From assembly GCA_036406675.1 (NCBI GenBank), contig DASXAO010000149.1:8210-72209 (forward strand): a stretch of 64,000 bases of DNA. The letters are read 5' to 3'. Source of the stretch: SCGC-AG-212-J23 sp036406675 (GTDB lineage Bacteria; Pseudomonadota; Gammaproteobacteria; Burkholderiales; SG8-39). Positions within the stretch are counted from its first letter, which is position 1. The number at the start of each line of letters is the position of its first letter. Shown here piece after piece: positions 41,029 through 49,521 of the stretch. Below the pieces are notes generated by a model, which saw only the letters and a list, made by a program, of their open reading frames with translations, made no database searches and was not told the DNA's origin. The translations under genes and the position numbers were made by a program.

Positions 41029-41972
41029 TACGAAAGGTCGAAGTACTTCTCCGGCGCCGCCGGGGCGCGGCCGCGCTCCATCTCGGCGCGCAGCGCGAGC
41101 ATGTTGTCGAATCCCTTGCGGTCGAAGCGCGCATCGGGCGTGAAGCCGCGCGCGGGGTCGGCGAGCATGCGCAAGGTGCGCTCGCCGATGTCGCGCGAGA
41201 GCTTGAGCTTCTCCATCAGCAGGCCGACGGCTTCCTCGCGGTTCGCCGGCTGCAGCGTCCAGCGCAGCGATTCGACGTACGCGCCGATGAAGCGCTCGAG
41301 GAGCGGTCCGTTGGCTTTCGCCCACGAGCGCTGCACGAACGCGCCGCCCGCCTGGTAGGGCCCGAGCATGTCGAGCGTGCTGCCGAGGCTCTTCAGGCCC
41401 AATTCCTCGGCCTGGATCGTGAACGGCAGGTTGAGGATCGCCGCCGCGTTCTCCTTGTCGCTCGCCATGGCCTTGAGACGCAGCTCGCCCCGGCCGACCG
41501 GCTTCACCACGTAGTCCTTGCCTTCGGCGAGGCCGTGCTTGAGGAGAATCTTCTTCGCTTGCAGCGCATACGCGGTATCGGGCGCGTCGACGACCAGGAT
41601 GCGGCCCCGCAGGTCCGCGAACGACCGGACGTAGGGCTGCACGAAGAATTCGTTCATGCCGCCGTCGCCGCCGGTGACGATGACTACGTCCTGTCCCGCC
41701 ACCTCGACCATCGCGACCGCGTTGTCGACCGCCGAGACCGCGATGTCGATGGTCCCGGCGGCGAGGCCCTCGCGCTGCCGGAGCGAATTCTCGGTGAAGG
41801 AGAGCTCGAGCGCGATGTCGTGGCGGGCGAAGATACCCTTCGCGACTCCGGCGTGCAGCGGCAGCGCCTTCGCGTTCGGAAACGTATTGACGCGCAAGCG
41901 CTGCGGTTCGGCTGCCGTTGTAATCGAAAAAAAGATTAGAGAAAAAGCAAAAAAGGCGAGAAGACGCGTCAT
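40995..41972 (-). CDS. NMT1/TauA-like ABC substrate-binding protein
   Basis: A 325-residue periplasmic binding protein. The signal peptide MTRLLAFFAFSLIFFSITTAA is followed by RLRVNTFPNAKALPLHAGVAKGIF and the LAAGTIDIAVSAVDNAVAMV segment typical of the NMT1/SsuA/TauA group, receptors for sulfonates, pyrimidine precursors or aromatic acids. No permease or ATPase gene is near. The ATG at 41972 is fixed by the signal peptide. Its 3' end overlaps the hydrolase at 40150. Divergent from a Bug receptor across 26 bases. Confidence 0.85.
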   Translation of the reverse strand: MTRLLAFFAFSLIFFSITTAAEPQRLRVNTFPNAKALPLHAGVAKGIFARHDIALELSFTENSLRQREGLAAGTIDIAVSAVDNAVAMVEVAGQDVVIVTGGDGGMNEFFVQPYVRSFADLRGRILVVDAPDTAYALQAKKILLKHGLAEGKDYVVKPVGRGELRLKAMASDKENAAAILNLPFTIQAEELGLKSLGSTLDMLGPYQAGGAFVQRSWAKANGPLLERFIGAYVESLRWTLQPANREEAVGLLMEKLKLSRDIGERTLRMLADPARGFTPDARFDRKGFDNMLALRAEMERGRAPAAPEKYFDLSYYERALARLSR

Positions 41973-41986
41973 AAACCGCAGGGTAC

Positions 41987-41992
41987 TAGAAT
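41987..41992 (+). promoter_or_regulatory. -10-like hexamer TAGAAT, 6 bases before a TctC ATG
   Basis: TAGAAT (5/6) ends six bases before the ATG at 41999. It lies in GGGTACTAGAAT; nearly the same 12 bases, GGGTACTAAAAT, occur at 48496-48507 before another TctC gene, where the hexamer ends 11 bases before its ATG. Confidence 0.42.
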
Positions 41993-41998
41993 TAGCCC

Positions 41999-42958
41999 AT
42001 GTCGAAATTCGCTGCCGCAATCGCCGCGCTGCTGTTCGTCGCGCAAGCGGCATCCCAGGACTATCCATCGCGTCCGATCCGGCTCATCGTCCCGTTCCCG
42101 CCAGGAGGCTCGACCGACATCCTCGCCCGCGCGCTTGGCGACAAGCTCGCGCAGGGGCTTGGCCAGCCCGTGGTGATCGACAACCGGCCCGGCGCCGCCG
42201 GCTCGATCGGCGCCGAGGCCGCGGCGCGCGCGGCGCCCGACGGCCACACCCTCATGATGGGCCACCTCGGGACCCTCGCGGTGAATCCGGCAATTTACAA
42301 GAGCCTGCCGTACGACCCGGTCAAGAGCTTCGCGCCCGTGTCGCTCATGGCCATCGTGCCGAGCGTGCTGGTCGTCAACCCGTCGCTGCCGGTGACGAGC
42401 GCTGCAGAGCTCATTGCCTACGCCAAGGCGCATCCGGGAAAGCTGGCGTACGGTTCGGCGGGCAACGGAAGCACCTCTCACCTGACCACCGAGTACTTCA
42501 AGCTCGTCACCGGGACCGACATCCTGCACGTCCCCTACAAGGGCGTCGGCCCGATGCTCACCGACCTCGTTTCCGGCCAGCTCTCCATGGGCCTGAACGG
42601 CGCGCCCTCGGTCATGGCGCACATCAACGCCGGCAGGCTGCGCGCGCTCGCGGTGACGAGCCTCAAGCGGCTGGAAGCGCTGCCCCAGGTGCCGACGCTC
42701 GACGAAGCGGGCGTGCGTGGCTTCGACGCCTCGGGCTGGTACGGCGTAGTGGCGCCCGCGGGCACGCCTCAGGCGATCGTCGCGAGGCTCAACGGTGAAA
42801 TCGCGCGGGCGATACAGACGCCCGAGCTGCGCTCGCGCCTCGCAGCCGAAGGCGCCCTGGCGGCGCCGGGAACGCCCGAAGAATTCGCAGCGCTGATTCG
42901 CGCCGAGATCGCGCGCTGGGACACGGTGCTCAAGCGCGCCGGGGTGCAGGCGCAGTAG
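41999..42958 (+). CDS. TctC/Bug-type solute-binding protein (orphan)
   Basis: A 319-residue Bug receptor. Signal peptide FAAAIAALLFVAQAAS; then the family signatures DYPSRPIRLIVPFPPGGSTDI and VIDNRPGAAGSIGAEAAARAAPDG in outline; the later HVPYKGVGPMLTDLVSGQ is the conserved ligand-region strand. It probably binds a carboxylated metabolite for a tripartite transporter coded elsewhere. It ends three bases from the convergent TctC gene at 42962. A TAGAAT hexamer stands six bases before its ATG. Confidence 0.92.
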   Translation: MSKFAAAIAALLFVAQAASQDYPSRPIRLIVPFPPGGSTDILARALGDKLAQGLGQPVVIDNRPGAAGSIGAEAAARAAPDGHTLMMGHLGTLAVNPAIYKSLPYDPVKSFAPVSLMAIVPSVLVVNPSLPVTSAAELIAYAKAHPGKLAYGSAGNGSTSHLTTEYFKLVTGTDILHVPYKGVGPMLTDLVSGQLSMGLNGAPSVMAHINAGRLRALAVTSLKRLEALPQVPTLDEAGVRGFDASGWYGVVAPAGTPQAIVARLNGEIARAIQTPELRSRLAAEGALAAPGTPEEFAALIRAEIARWDTVLKRAGVQAQ

Positions 42959-42961
42959 GCC

Positions 42962-43945
42962 TCAGCGCACCACCTTCACGCCGGCCTCCTGCAGGATGCC
43001 GCGCATGCGCCCCGTAAACTCGTCGTAGAACTTGGCGAGGTCGGCCGCATTCTGATAGCCGTCCTCGAACTGGTTGTCGGCGAGGAATTTCTGCCACGAC
43101 GCGGTCTTGGCGAGCTTCTGGAACACGTCGTCCCAGTAGGCGACGTTTTCCTTGGGGATCGCTGGCGGCGCCACCACGCCCCTCACCTGCGGCACCGAGG
43201 GAACGTCGAACCCGGCTTCCTTCAGCGTGGGCGCGTTGGGAAAGCCGGGCAGGCGCTTGTCGGTGACCTGCGCCAGCACGCGCATGCTTCCGGCGCGGAT
43301 GTGCTCGCCGGCCTCGGCCGGCTCGATGACCATCATGTCGACGTGGCCGCCGAGCAGCGCGGCGATGCGCTCGCCGCCGCCGGGGTAGGAGATGTACGCC
43401 CACCGCGCGCCGGTGTGTTTCTGCAGCAGCTGGCGCACGATGTTGTCGCGGCTCGTGACCGAGCCGCCCGACTGCTTGAGCTGTCCCGGGCTTTTCTTCG
43501 CCGCCGCGATGAAATCCGGGAGGCTCTTGTACGGCGCGTCGGACTTGACCGCGATCACCGCGGGCTCGAGCACGAGGCGCGCGATCGGAGTCAGGTCTCT
43601 CAGGGTGACCTTGGCTTCGGAGCTGGTGAGCGGCCCAGTGAGCCACACGCCGGTGAAGAAGCCGATGGTGTTCTGGTCGCCCTTCTTCTCGGCGAGATAG
43701 GCCGCAGCAACCGCGCCGCCTCCGCCGGGCTTGTTGACGACCTGCATGCGCACCGGCAACAGCTTTTCCTTCTCCAGCATCAGCGCCACGGCGCGCGCCA
43801 AAACGTCGCTGCCGCCGCCAGGGCCGGTATGCACCACCGCTTCCACCGGCCGCGTCGGCTTAAAGCCTTGCGCCCACGCAGGGGTGTGCAGGCCGCCGAG
43901 CGCCGCGAGCGCGGCAACGGCGGCGGTTACGATTCGCGATTTCAT
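42962..43945 (-). CDS. tctC: TctC solute-binding protein of the Tct operon
   Basis: A 327-residue Bug/TctC receptor, last gene of the SDR-PrpD-VOC-TctB-TctA-TctC operon. The signal IVTAAVAALAALGGLHTPAWAQ precedes FKPTRPVEAVVHTGPGGGSDVLARA and the NKPGGGGAVAAAYLAEKKGDQ segment in outline. It differs visibly from the three other Bug proteins of this window, lacking the usual YPSRPIR start, so its ligand may differ. The ATG at 43945 has AAGGAGGA at ideal distance; the GTG two codons upstream is too close. Eighteen bases lie between it and tctA. Confidence 0.9.
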   Translation of the reverse strand: MKSRIVTAAVAALAALGGLHTPAWAQGFKPTRPVEAVVHTGPGGGSDVLARAVALMLEKEKLLPVRMQVVNKPGGGGAVAAAYLAEKKGDQNTIGFFTGVWLTGPLTSSEAKVTLRDLTPIARLVLEPAVIAVKSDAPYKSLPDFIAAAKKSPGQLKQSGGSVTSRDNIVRQLLQKHTGARWAYISYPGGGERIAALLGGHVDMMVIEPAEAGEHIRAGSMRVLAQVTDKRLPGFPNAPTLKEAGFDVPSVPQVRGVVAPPAIPKENVAYWDDVFQKLAKTASWQKFLADNQFEDGYQNAADLAKFYDEFTGRMRGILQEAGVKVVR

Positions 43946-43963
43946 GATCACTTCCTCCTTTGG

Positions 43964-45466
43964 TTACTCAAGCGCCTGCAAGCGCCAGGCGTTGAGCTTG
44001 TTGAAGAGCGGTATGAGCAGGATCAGCACCGCAACCGCGAGCAGCGCGGCGCAGATCGGGCGGGTGACGAGGATCGCAAGATCGCCCTGCGACATCATGA
44101 GGGACTGGCGCAGCGCCCGCTCCATGCCGCCGCCCAGCACCAGGCCGAGGATGAGCGGCGCCGCCGGGTAGTCGAGCTTGCGCATCAGGTAGCCGAGCAG
44201 GCCGAACCCCACCACGAGCGACACGTCGAACAGGCTTCCGGAGACGCTGTAGACGCCGACGATCGAGATGCCGAGGATCAGCGGATAGAGGACGTAGCCC
44301 GGCGTGCGCAGCACCTGCGCGAAGAGCGGCACCAGCGGCAGGTTGAGCACGAGCAGCATGACATTGCCGATGTACATGCTCGCCACGAGGCCCCAGAAGA
44401 GCCCCGGGTTTTCCGAGATGAAGAGCGGCCCCGGCTTGAATCCCCACAGCACGAGCGCGGCGAGCAGGATCGCCGTGGTCCCGGAGCCGGGGATGCCGAG
44501 CGTGAGCAGCGGCACGAGCGCCCCGCCGGTCTCGGAGTTGTTCGCGCCTTCCGGCGCGGCGACGCCCTCGACCGCGCCCTTGCCGAATTCCTGGGGGCGC
44601 CGCGACACCGCCTTCTCGACCCCGTACGAGATGAACGAAGCGATGGTGGAGCCCGCGCCCGGCAGCACGCCGATCAGGAAACCGAGCACCGAGCCTTGCA
44701 CGAAGGCGAAGCGGCAGTCCTTCAGGTCCTGCACCGTGGGCAGAAGGTTGCGCAGGCCTCTGGGCACGGGCAGCGCCTTGCCCTCGGCGCGGGTCTCCAT
44801 GCACGCCAGCACCTCGCCGAGCGCGAACACGCCGATCGCGACCACTACGAAGTCGATGCCCGAGAGCAGCTCCAGCTGCCCGAAGGTGAAGCGCGAAGTG
44901 GTGCTGAAGGGATCGGTGCCGATGCCCGAGATCCAGAGTCCCACCAGCATCGCGAGCAGCGCTTTCAGCATCGAGCGTCCGGCGAGCAGCACCACCATCG
45001 CGAGGCCGAGCGCCATGAGCGAGAAATACTCCGGCGAGCTGAACGCGAGCGCCAGCCTGGCGAGCGGCGGCGCGACGAGCATCAGGCCGACCACGCCGAC
45101 GGTGCCGGCGACGAACGACGCGATCGCCGCGATGCCGAGGGCGGCGCCGGCGCGCCCCTTGCGGGCCATCGCGTAGCCGTCGAGGCAGGTCACGACCGAG
45201 GCCGATTCGCCGGGGACGTTCAGCAGGATCGAGGTGGTCGAGCCGCCGTACTTGGCGCCGTAGTAGATGCCGGCGAGCATGATCATCGCTCCGGCGGGAT
45301 CCATCAGGAACGTGAGCGGCAGCAGCATCGCGATGGTCGCGGGCGGGCCGAGCCCGGGCATCACGCCCACTACCGTGCCGAGCAGCACGCCGACGAAGCA
45401 CCAGAACAGGTTCGCCGGCTCCAAGGCGACCGCGAAGCCGTGCATGAGCCCGGAGAGGATGTCCAT
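43964..45466 (-). CDS. tctA: TctA large permease subunit, tripartite tricarboxylate transporter
   Basis: A 500-residue inner-membrane protein with about 12 hydrophobic segments. The two related family segments are present: GVMPGLGPPATIAMLLPLTF near residue 35 and GVLPGAGSTIASFISYGVEK near residue 262, which belong to the duplicated half-structure. TctA carries organic acids driven by the ion gradient, with TctB as small subunit and TctC as receptor. Its start is three bases after the tctB stop. Confidence 0.93.
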   Translation of the reverse strand: MDILSGLMHGFAVALEPANLFWCFVGVLLGTVVGVMPGLGPPATIAMLLPLTFLMDPAGAMIMLAGIYYGAKYGGSTTSILLNVPGESASVVTCLDGYAMARKGRAGAALGIAAIASFVAGTVGVVGLMLVAPPLARLALAFSSPEYFSLMALGLAMVVLLAGRSMLKALLAMLVGLWISGIGTDPFSTTSRFTFGQLELLSGIDFVVVAIGVFALGEVLACMETRAEGKALPVPRGLRNLLPTVQDLKDCRFAFVQGSVLGFLIGVLPGAGSTIASFISYGVEKAVSRRPQEFGKGAVEGVAAPEGANNSETGGALVPLLTLGIPGSGTTAILLAALVLWGFKPGPLFISENPGLFWGLVASMYIGNVMLLVLNLPLVPLFAQVLRTPGYVLYPLILGISIVGVYSVSGSLFDVSLVVGFGLLGYLMRKLDYPAAPLILGLVLGGGMERALRQSLMMSQGDLAILVTRPICAALLAVAVLILLIPLFNKLNAWRLQALE

Positions 45467-45469
45467 GTC

Positions 45470-45898
45470 CTAGGGGAGGTTCACGCCGAGAAGGAGCGGG
45501 AAGACCAGGTAGAACCCGCCGGCGAGGCCTATGGCGACCGCGGCGGCGAGCGGCCATGGCCGCCGATACATGACCCACACGACGAAGAACGCGAGCGCGG
45601 CGAAGCCGACCACGAAGCCTGCCAGCTTGAAGAGCAGCACCGATACCGCGAGCGCAGCCGAAACCGCGAGCGCCCGGCCGGCGCCGCGCCAATTCACGCG
45701 CTCGGGTTCGCGCAGCAGGCTCGACGCGACAAGGGCCGCGGCCAGCACCAGCATCGCGATGCCATACCAGAGCGGGAAGAATCCCGCGCCGGGGCCGTCA
45801 GGCCCGCTGTAGTCCCACCCCGAGGCCTGGGTGATGATGTAGGCCGCGAGGGCGGCGAGCGCAAGCCCCGACCAGAGGTCGGCGTTGCGCGCCTTCAT
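45470..45898 (-). CDS. tctB: TctB small permease subunit, tripartite tricarboxylate transporter
   Basis: A 142-residue membrane protein with four hydrophobic segments, starting KARNADLWSGLALAALAAYI and including the typical GPGAGFFPLWYGIAMLVLAA stretch. It is the small subunit that associates with TctA. The ATG at 45898 overlaps the stop of the VOC gene (ATGA). The upstream extension of the frame encodes no conserved residues. Confidence 0.9.
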   Translation of the reverse strand: MKARNADLWSGLALAALAAYIITQASGWDYSGPDGPGAGFFPLWYGIAMLVLAAALVASSLLREPERVNWRGAGRALAVSAALAVSVLLFKLAGFVVGFAALAFFVVWVMYRRPWPLAAAVAIGLAGGFYLVFPLLLGVNLP

Positions 45899-46341
45899 CG
45901 CCTGGTTCTGGCCTTCTTCTTCTTCGCCGCTTTTCTTGCCGGCTTTTTCTTGGCCGCGGCGGGCTTTTTGTAGCGGCCCCTCGGGACCAGCTCGCACACC
46001 GTCCCGCCCGGGGCACGGAACTTCACCGGAATCACGCCGGGATCGCTGATGATCTCGCAGCCGTACGAGGTGATCTGCTTCGTAGCGGCGGCGACGTTAT
46101 CCACCTCGACGGCGAAGTGATGGATGCAGGGACCCTCGCCGGAGGCCCTGGATTCCGCCGATTGCGTGCCGGCGTCGTACTTGATCAGCGCGACGTCGAG
46201 CACGCCGTCGGACAGATGGCGCGAAGTGTGGTCGCGCACTTTCTCGGTGTTCATCTCCTTGAACCCGAACACCTTCTGGTAGAACTCGGTGGTGCGCTCC
46301 AGGTCGTCGACCTTCAGCGCGAGATGCACGATGCGATTCAT
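45895..46341 (-). CDS. VOC-superfamily protein (glyoxalase-like) with lysine-rich tail
   Basis: A 148-residue protein: a vicinal-oxygen-chelate domain from residue 1 to about 124 (MNRIVHLALKVDDLERTTEF, then HHFAVEVDNVAAATK, ending GGTVCELVPRGRY), plus a tail of about 24 residues made almost only of Lys, Ala, Pro and Arg. The VOC domain suggests isomerase, epimerase or dioxygenase activity on a small metabolite; His7, the His pair and Glu117 area are candidate metal ligands. The tail looks like those of nucleic-acid-binding proteins and is odd for this family. It lies between PrpD and TctB genes. Confidence 0.83.
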   Translation of the reverse strand: MNRIVHLALKVDDLERTTEFYQKVFGFKEMNTEKVRDHTSRHLSDGVLDVALIKYDAGTQSAESRASGEGPCIHHFAVEVDNVAAATKQITSYGCEIISDPGVIPVKFRAPGGTVCELVPRGRYKKPAAAKKKPARKAAKKKKARTRR

Positions 46342-46353
46342 TGCTTCTCCTCT

Positions 46354-47715
46354 CTAAGCGCAAAGCAACGGGCGGAGGCTCCGCACGTCTTCGATCCTGT
46401 CCAGGTTCCAGACCGCGTCGCAGAGCCTGCGCGCCTTGCCGCGGCCGATCACGGGCTCCAGCAGGTCGTAGCTCTTGGCGTCGACCTCGGCCCGCGCCAT
46501 CGGGTTGTCGGGCGTCCCGCGCACGGCGGGAGTGTGATGGCGCAGGCGCCGCCCGTCCGCGAGCTCGAGCTCGACGATGCCCTGCCGGCTCGGCATGGCG
46601 GCCGTCATGGCGTCGTCGCCCAGGAGCTGCACCTTCTGTCTAATTGCGAGGACCCGCCGGTCGCGCATGCGCTTCTCGTCGTGCGAGGACTTGAAGCTCA
46701 CCGCGCCGTCGAGCAGCATGACCGCGCACATGTGCTGCATGCATATATCGGGCATGTCCCGATTGTCCACCGTGTTGGCACCCTGGTGGGCAACGCGCAC
46801 TACCACGCTCACAACATCATTCGCCTTTAAGGAATTTTCTCGTATGAGAACCAAAAGCGAATCCAGCGGCGCCTGGATCGGCGAGCCGACCGACCAGCGC
46901 TTGATGCTCGCGTTCATGATCTCGAACGTCTCGCCGAGGCCGCGGACGAGCGCCTGCGCATCGCCGGGATAGGCAACGAAGAAGCTGCGCTCGCCGGAGA
47001 AGACGTCCTCGACGCCCGACAGGCCATGCGCCGCCATCGCCGCGGCGGTGGCGCCGTTGCGCGCCGGCATGCCGCCGAAATCGAACGCCTTCTCGATGTG
47101 CTCCGGGTCGCGCATCCAGCACGAGATCCCCGAAACCTGCTGCGCCGCGTACGACAGCGCGTGGCGCACCTGGGGCGCTTTCAATCCGGCCAGCGCCGCA
47201 CAGGCGGCGGCGGCGCCGAACGTGGGCCCGAAGCTGTGCGTCGAGTGACCGGCTTCGCGGAAACGATAGGGATCGAGCGAAAGCGTCAGGCGGCAGCCGA
47301 TGTCGTAGCCGAGCGCGACCGCGCGCAGCAGCGCGGTCCCGCCGCGCCCCTCGCGCTCGGCCGTTGCGAGCGCCGCGGGCACCACGCCGCAGCCCGGATG
47401 GGTGAGCGACGCGGCGTGCGAATCGTCGGTCTCGTCGGCGTGCGCGCACATGCCGTTGGCGAGCGCCGCGTTGAGCGCGCTGGTGACGAGCCGGCTGCCG
47501 GCGACGCAGGCCTCCTTCGCTCCGCCGAGCGATTTGACGAAGGAAATCGCCTTTCGGCCCGGGAGCAGGCGCGAGCCGGATACCATCGCGGCGAGCGTGT
47601 CGAGGATGTGGTGCTTCGTCTTCTCGACCACCGCGGCCGGCAAAGCCTTGCGCGGCGCCCGCGCAATGTAGCCGCTCAGCTCCGACATCACCGGCGACAG
47701 CGAATGCCTGTTCAT
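46354..47715 (-). CDS. MmgE/PrpD-family protein
   Basis: A 453-residue member of the MmgE/PrpD family, which includes 2-methylcitrate dehydratase and related hydratases of small tricarboxylic or dicarboxylic acids. Family features are the helical start (KTKHHILDTLAAMVSGS), the ADETDDSHAASLTHPGCGVVPAALA segment in outline, and the C-terminal domain with RDMPDICMQHM. The ATG at 47715 overlaps the SDR stop (ATGA). Together with a Tct transporter and an SDR it suggests uptake and conversion of an organic acid. The longer upstream frame is not coding. Confidence 0.9.
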   Translation of the reverse strand: MNRHSLSPVMSELSGYIARAPRKALPAAVVEKTKHHILDTLAAMVSGSRLLPGRKAISFVKSLGGAKEACVAGSRLVTSALNAALANGMCAHADETDDSHAASLTHPGCGVVPAALATAEREGRGGTALLRAVALGYDIGCRLTLSLDPYRFREAGHSTHSFGPTFGAAAACAALAGLKAPQVRHALSYAAQQVSGISCWMRDPEHIEKAFDFGGMPARNGATAAAMAAHGLSGVEDVFSGERSFFVAYPGDAQALVRGLGETFEIMNASIKRWSVGSPIQAPLDSLLVLIRENSLKANDVVSVVVRVAHQGANTVDNRDMPDICMQHMCAVMLLDGAVSFKSSHDEKRMRDRRVLAIRQKVQLLGDDAMTAAMPSRQGIVELELADGRRLRHHTPAVRGTPDNPMARAEVDAKSYDLLEPVIGRGKARRLCDAVWNLDRIEDVRSLRPLLCA

Positions 47716-48488
47716 GGCATGAGGTTGCCGCCATTCACGTGGATCGACTGTCCGGTGACGTAGCGCATGTCGGGCCCGCACAGCGTGCGCACCATCGCCG
47801 CGATCTCCTCGGGCTCGCCGCGGCGGCCGATCGGCGGCAGCGAGCGCCGGTGCTGCGGGCGCTCGGGCGCGCCCGGCAAGCCGCGCACGGTTTCGATGGT
47901 TCCCGGAACCACGCAGTTGACCGTGATCCGATGCGGCGCGAGGTCGATCGCCAGCGCCCGCGTCAGGCCGGCGAGCCCGGCCTTCGCGGCGATGACGTGC
48001 GCGCGGCCATCCGCCCCCTTGTGAGCGGTGAGGCCGCCGATATTGATGACCGTCCCTCCCCCCGCCTTGACAAGATGTGGAAGCGCAGCCTGCGTGCAGA
48101 GGAAGGCGCCGTCGAGCACGATCGAAAGCACGCGGCGCCAGTCTTCGAAGCGGATCTCGGCGAACGGCGTCTCGGCGCGCACCGCGGCGTTGTTCACGAG
48201 CATGTCGAGCCGGCCGAAGCGCGCCACCGTCGCCTCGACCATCGCCGCGACCGCTCCGGGATCGGTGACGTCGGCGATGTGCACCCCCGCGCGGGCACCG
48301 GCCGATTCGATCATCGCGCGGGTCTCGTCGGCCTCCTTGCGCGAGGTGTTGGCGTTCACCATCACCGCGGCGCCGCCGGCGGCGAGCGCGCGCGCGATCG
48401 CACGCCCGATGTTGCGTGCCGCGCCGGTGACGAGGGCTACCTTCCCGGCCAATTCGGTGCCCGGGGTCATTCCTACGGTGCTGGGCAT
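47712..48488 (-). CDS. SDR-family protein with altered catalytic residues
   Basis: A 258-residue SDR, first gene of the Tct operon. The cofactor motif TGAARNIG and NNAAVRAE are normal, and the C-terminal VTGQSIHVNGG is typical. The active site is not: where Ser is expected the sequence reads VINIGGLTA, and where YxxxK is expected it reads AHVIAAKAG, so Tyr is replaced (Val, with His just before) and only Lys remains. It may use another proton donor, or bind cofactor without the usual chemistry. Start ATG 48488 or 48470, both with close AAGGA/AGGA boxes. Confidence 0.87.
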   Translation of the reverse strand: MPSTVGMTPGTELAGKVALVTGAARNIGRAIARALAAGGAAVMVNANTSRKEADETRAMIESAGARAGVHIADVTDPGAVAAMVEATVARFGRLDMLVNNAAVRAETPFAEIRFEDWRRVLSIVLDGAFLCTQAALPHLVKAGGGTVINIGGLTAHKGADGRAHVIAAKAGLAGLTRALAIDLAPHRITVNCVVPGTIETVRGLPGAPERPQHRRSLPPIGRRGEPEEIAAMVRTLCGPDMRYVTGQSIHVNGGNLMP

Positions 48489-48518
48489 TTCCTTAGGGTA
48501 CTAAAATGCGCACCGCAG

Positions 48519-49505
48519 ATGGCGAAACAGATCATCTTCACCACCCTGCGCCTGGCGTTGGCGGCGCTGCTGCTCGCCTGCGCGGCGACGCATGCTCCGG
48601 CGCAGGGTTTTCCCGAGAAGCCGATCCGCTTCGTGGTCGGCTTCACTCCGGGCGGACCGAGCGACATCCTGGCGCGAGCGCTCGGGCAGAAGCTCGCCGA
48701 GCGCTGGGGCCAGCAGGTGGTGATCGAAAACCGTCCGGGCGCCGGCGGCAACGTCGCGGCAGAAGCTGTGGCCAAGAGCGCCCCCGACGGCTACACCTGG
48801 CTCCTGGGCAACAACAGCATCCTCGCCACGAACCAGAGCCTCTACCGCAACCTCGGCTACGACCCGGTCAAGGATTTCGCCCCGGTTTCGCTGGTGGCGG
48901 TGCAGCCCAATATCCTGGTGGTGAACCCCCAGGTGCCGGTCCATTCGGTCGTAGAGCTGATCGAGCTTGCGAAGAAAAATCCGGGAAAGCTCAACTACGC
49001 CTCCTCCGGCGCAGGGGCGGCAGCGCACCTTGCCGGTGAGCTCTTCAAGACCATGGCAGGCGTCGACCTGGTGCACGTTCCCTACAAAGGCGCGCAGCCC
49101 GCCCTAACCGACGTCATCGCGGGCCAGGTGCAGCTCATGTTCGCCACTTCGGCGTCGGCGATTCCGTTCATCAAGGCCGGGAAGCTCCGCGCGCTGGCGG
49201 TCACCACCGCGCGGCGCTCCGCCAGCGTGCCCGACCTGCCCACGGTCGCCGAGGCGGGCGTGCCCGGCTTCGAGGCGATCACCTGGCACGGCGTCGTGGT
49301 CCCGGCCGCGACACCCGCGCCCCTCGTCGAGCGGCTTAGCCGCGACATCGTCGGCGCGCTGGCGCAGCCCGATCTGCGCGAGCGGCTGGCAGCGCTCGGC
49401 GCCGAGGTGCACGCCGGAACGCCGCGGGAGTTCGCCGACTATATCGCCAGCGAGATTCCCAAGTGGTCCAAGGTAGTGCGAGACTCCGGGGCGAGAATCG
49501 AGTGA
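48519..49505 (+). CDS. TctC/Bug-type solute-binding protein (orphan)
   Basis: A 328-residue Bug receptor. Signal peptide LRLALAALLLACAATHAPAQ; mature start FPEKPIRFVVGFTPGGPSDILA; then VIENRPGAGGNVAAEAVAKSAPDG in outline and HVPYKGAQPALTDVIAGQ. It is divergent from the SDR-PrpD-Tct operon across 30 bases and may supply it with a second specificity, or another transporter. The upstream frame extension is not used. The -10-like TAAAAT (48502-48507) gives a leader of only a few bases. The ModA-like gene follows after 16 bases. Confidence 0.92.
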   Translation: MAKQIIFTTLRLALAALLLACAATHAPAQGFPEKPIRFVVGFTPGGPSDILARALGQKLAERWGQQVVIENRPGAGGNVAAEAVAKSAPDGYTWLLGNNSILATNQSLYRNLGYDPVKDFAPVSLVAVQPNILVVNPQVPVHSVVELIELAKKNPGKLNYASSGAGAAAHLAGELFKTMAGVDLVHVPYKGAQPALTDVIAGQVQLMFATSASAIPFIKAGKLRALAVTTARRSASVPDLPTVAEAGVPGFEAITWHGVVVPAATPAPLVERLSRDIVGALAQPDLRERLAALGAEVHAGTPREFADYIASEIPKWSKVVRDSGARIE

Positions 49506-49521
49506 CTGGGAGACGGCGTTC

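Noticed and set aside
43301..45973. 890-residue open frame on the plus strand opposite tctA/tctB/tctC
   Set aside because: It is Arg/Glu/His-rich low-complexity sequence typical of antisense frames in GC-rich DNA; the minus-strand genes are clear transporter subunits.
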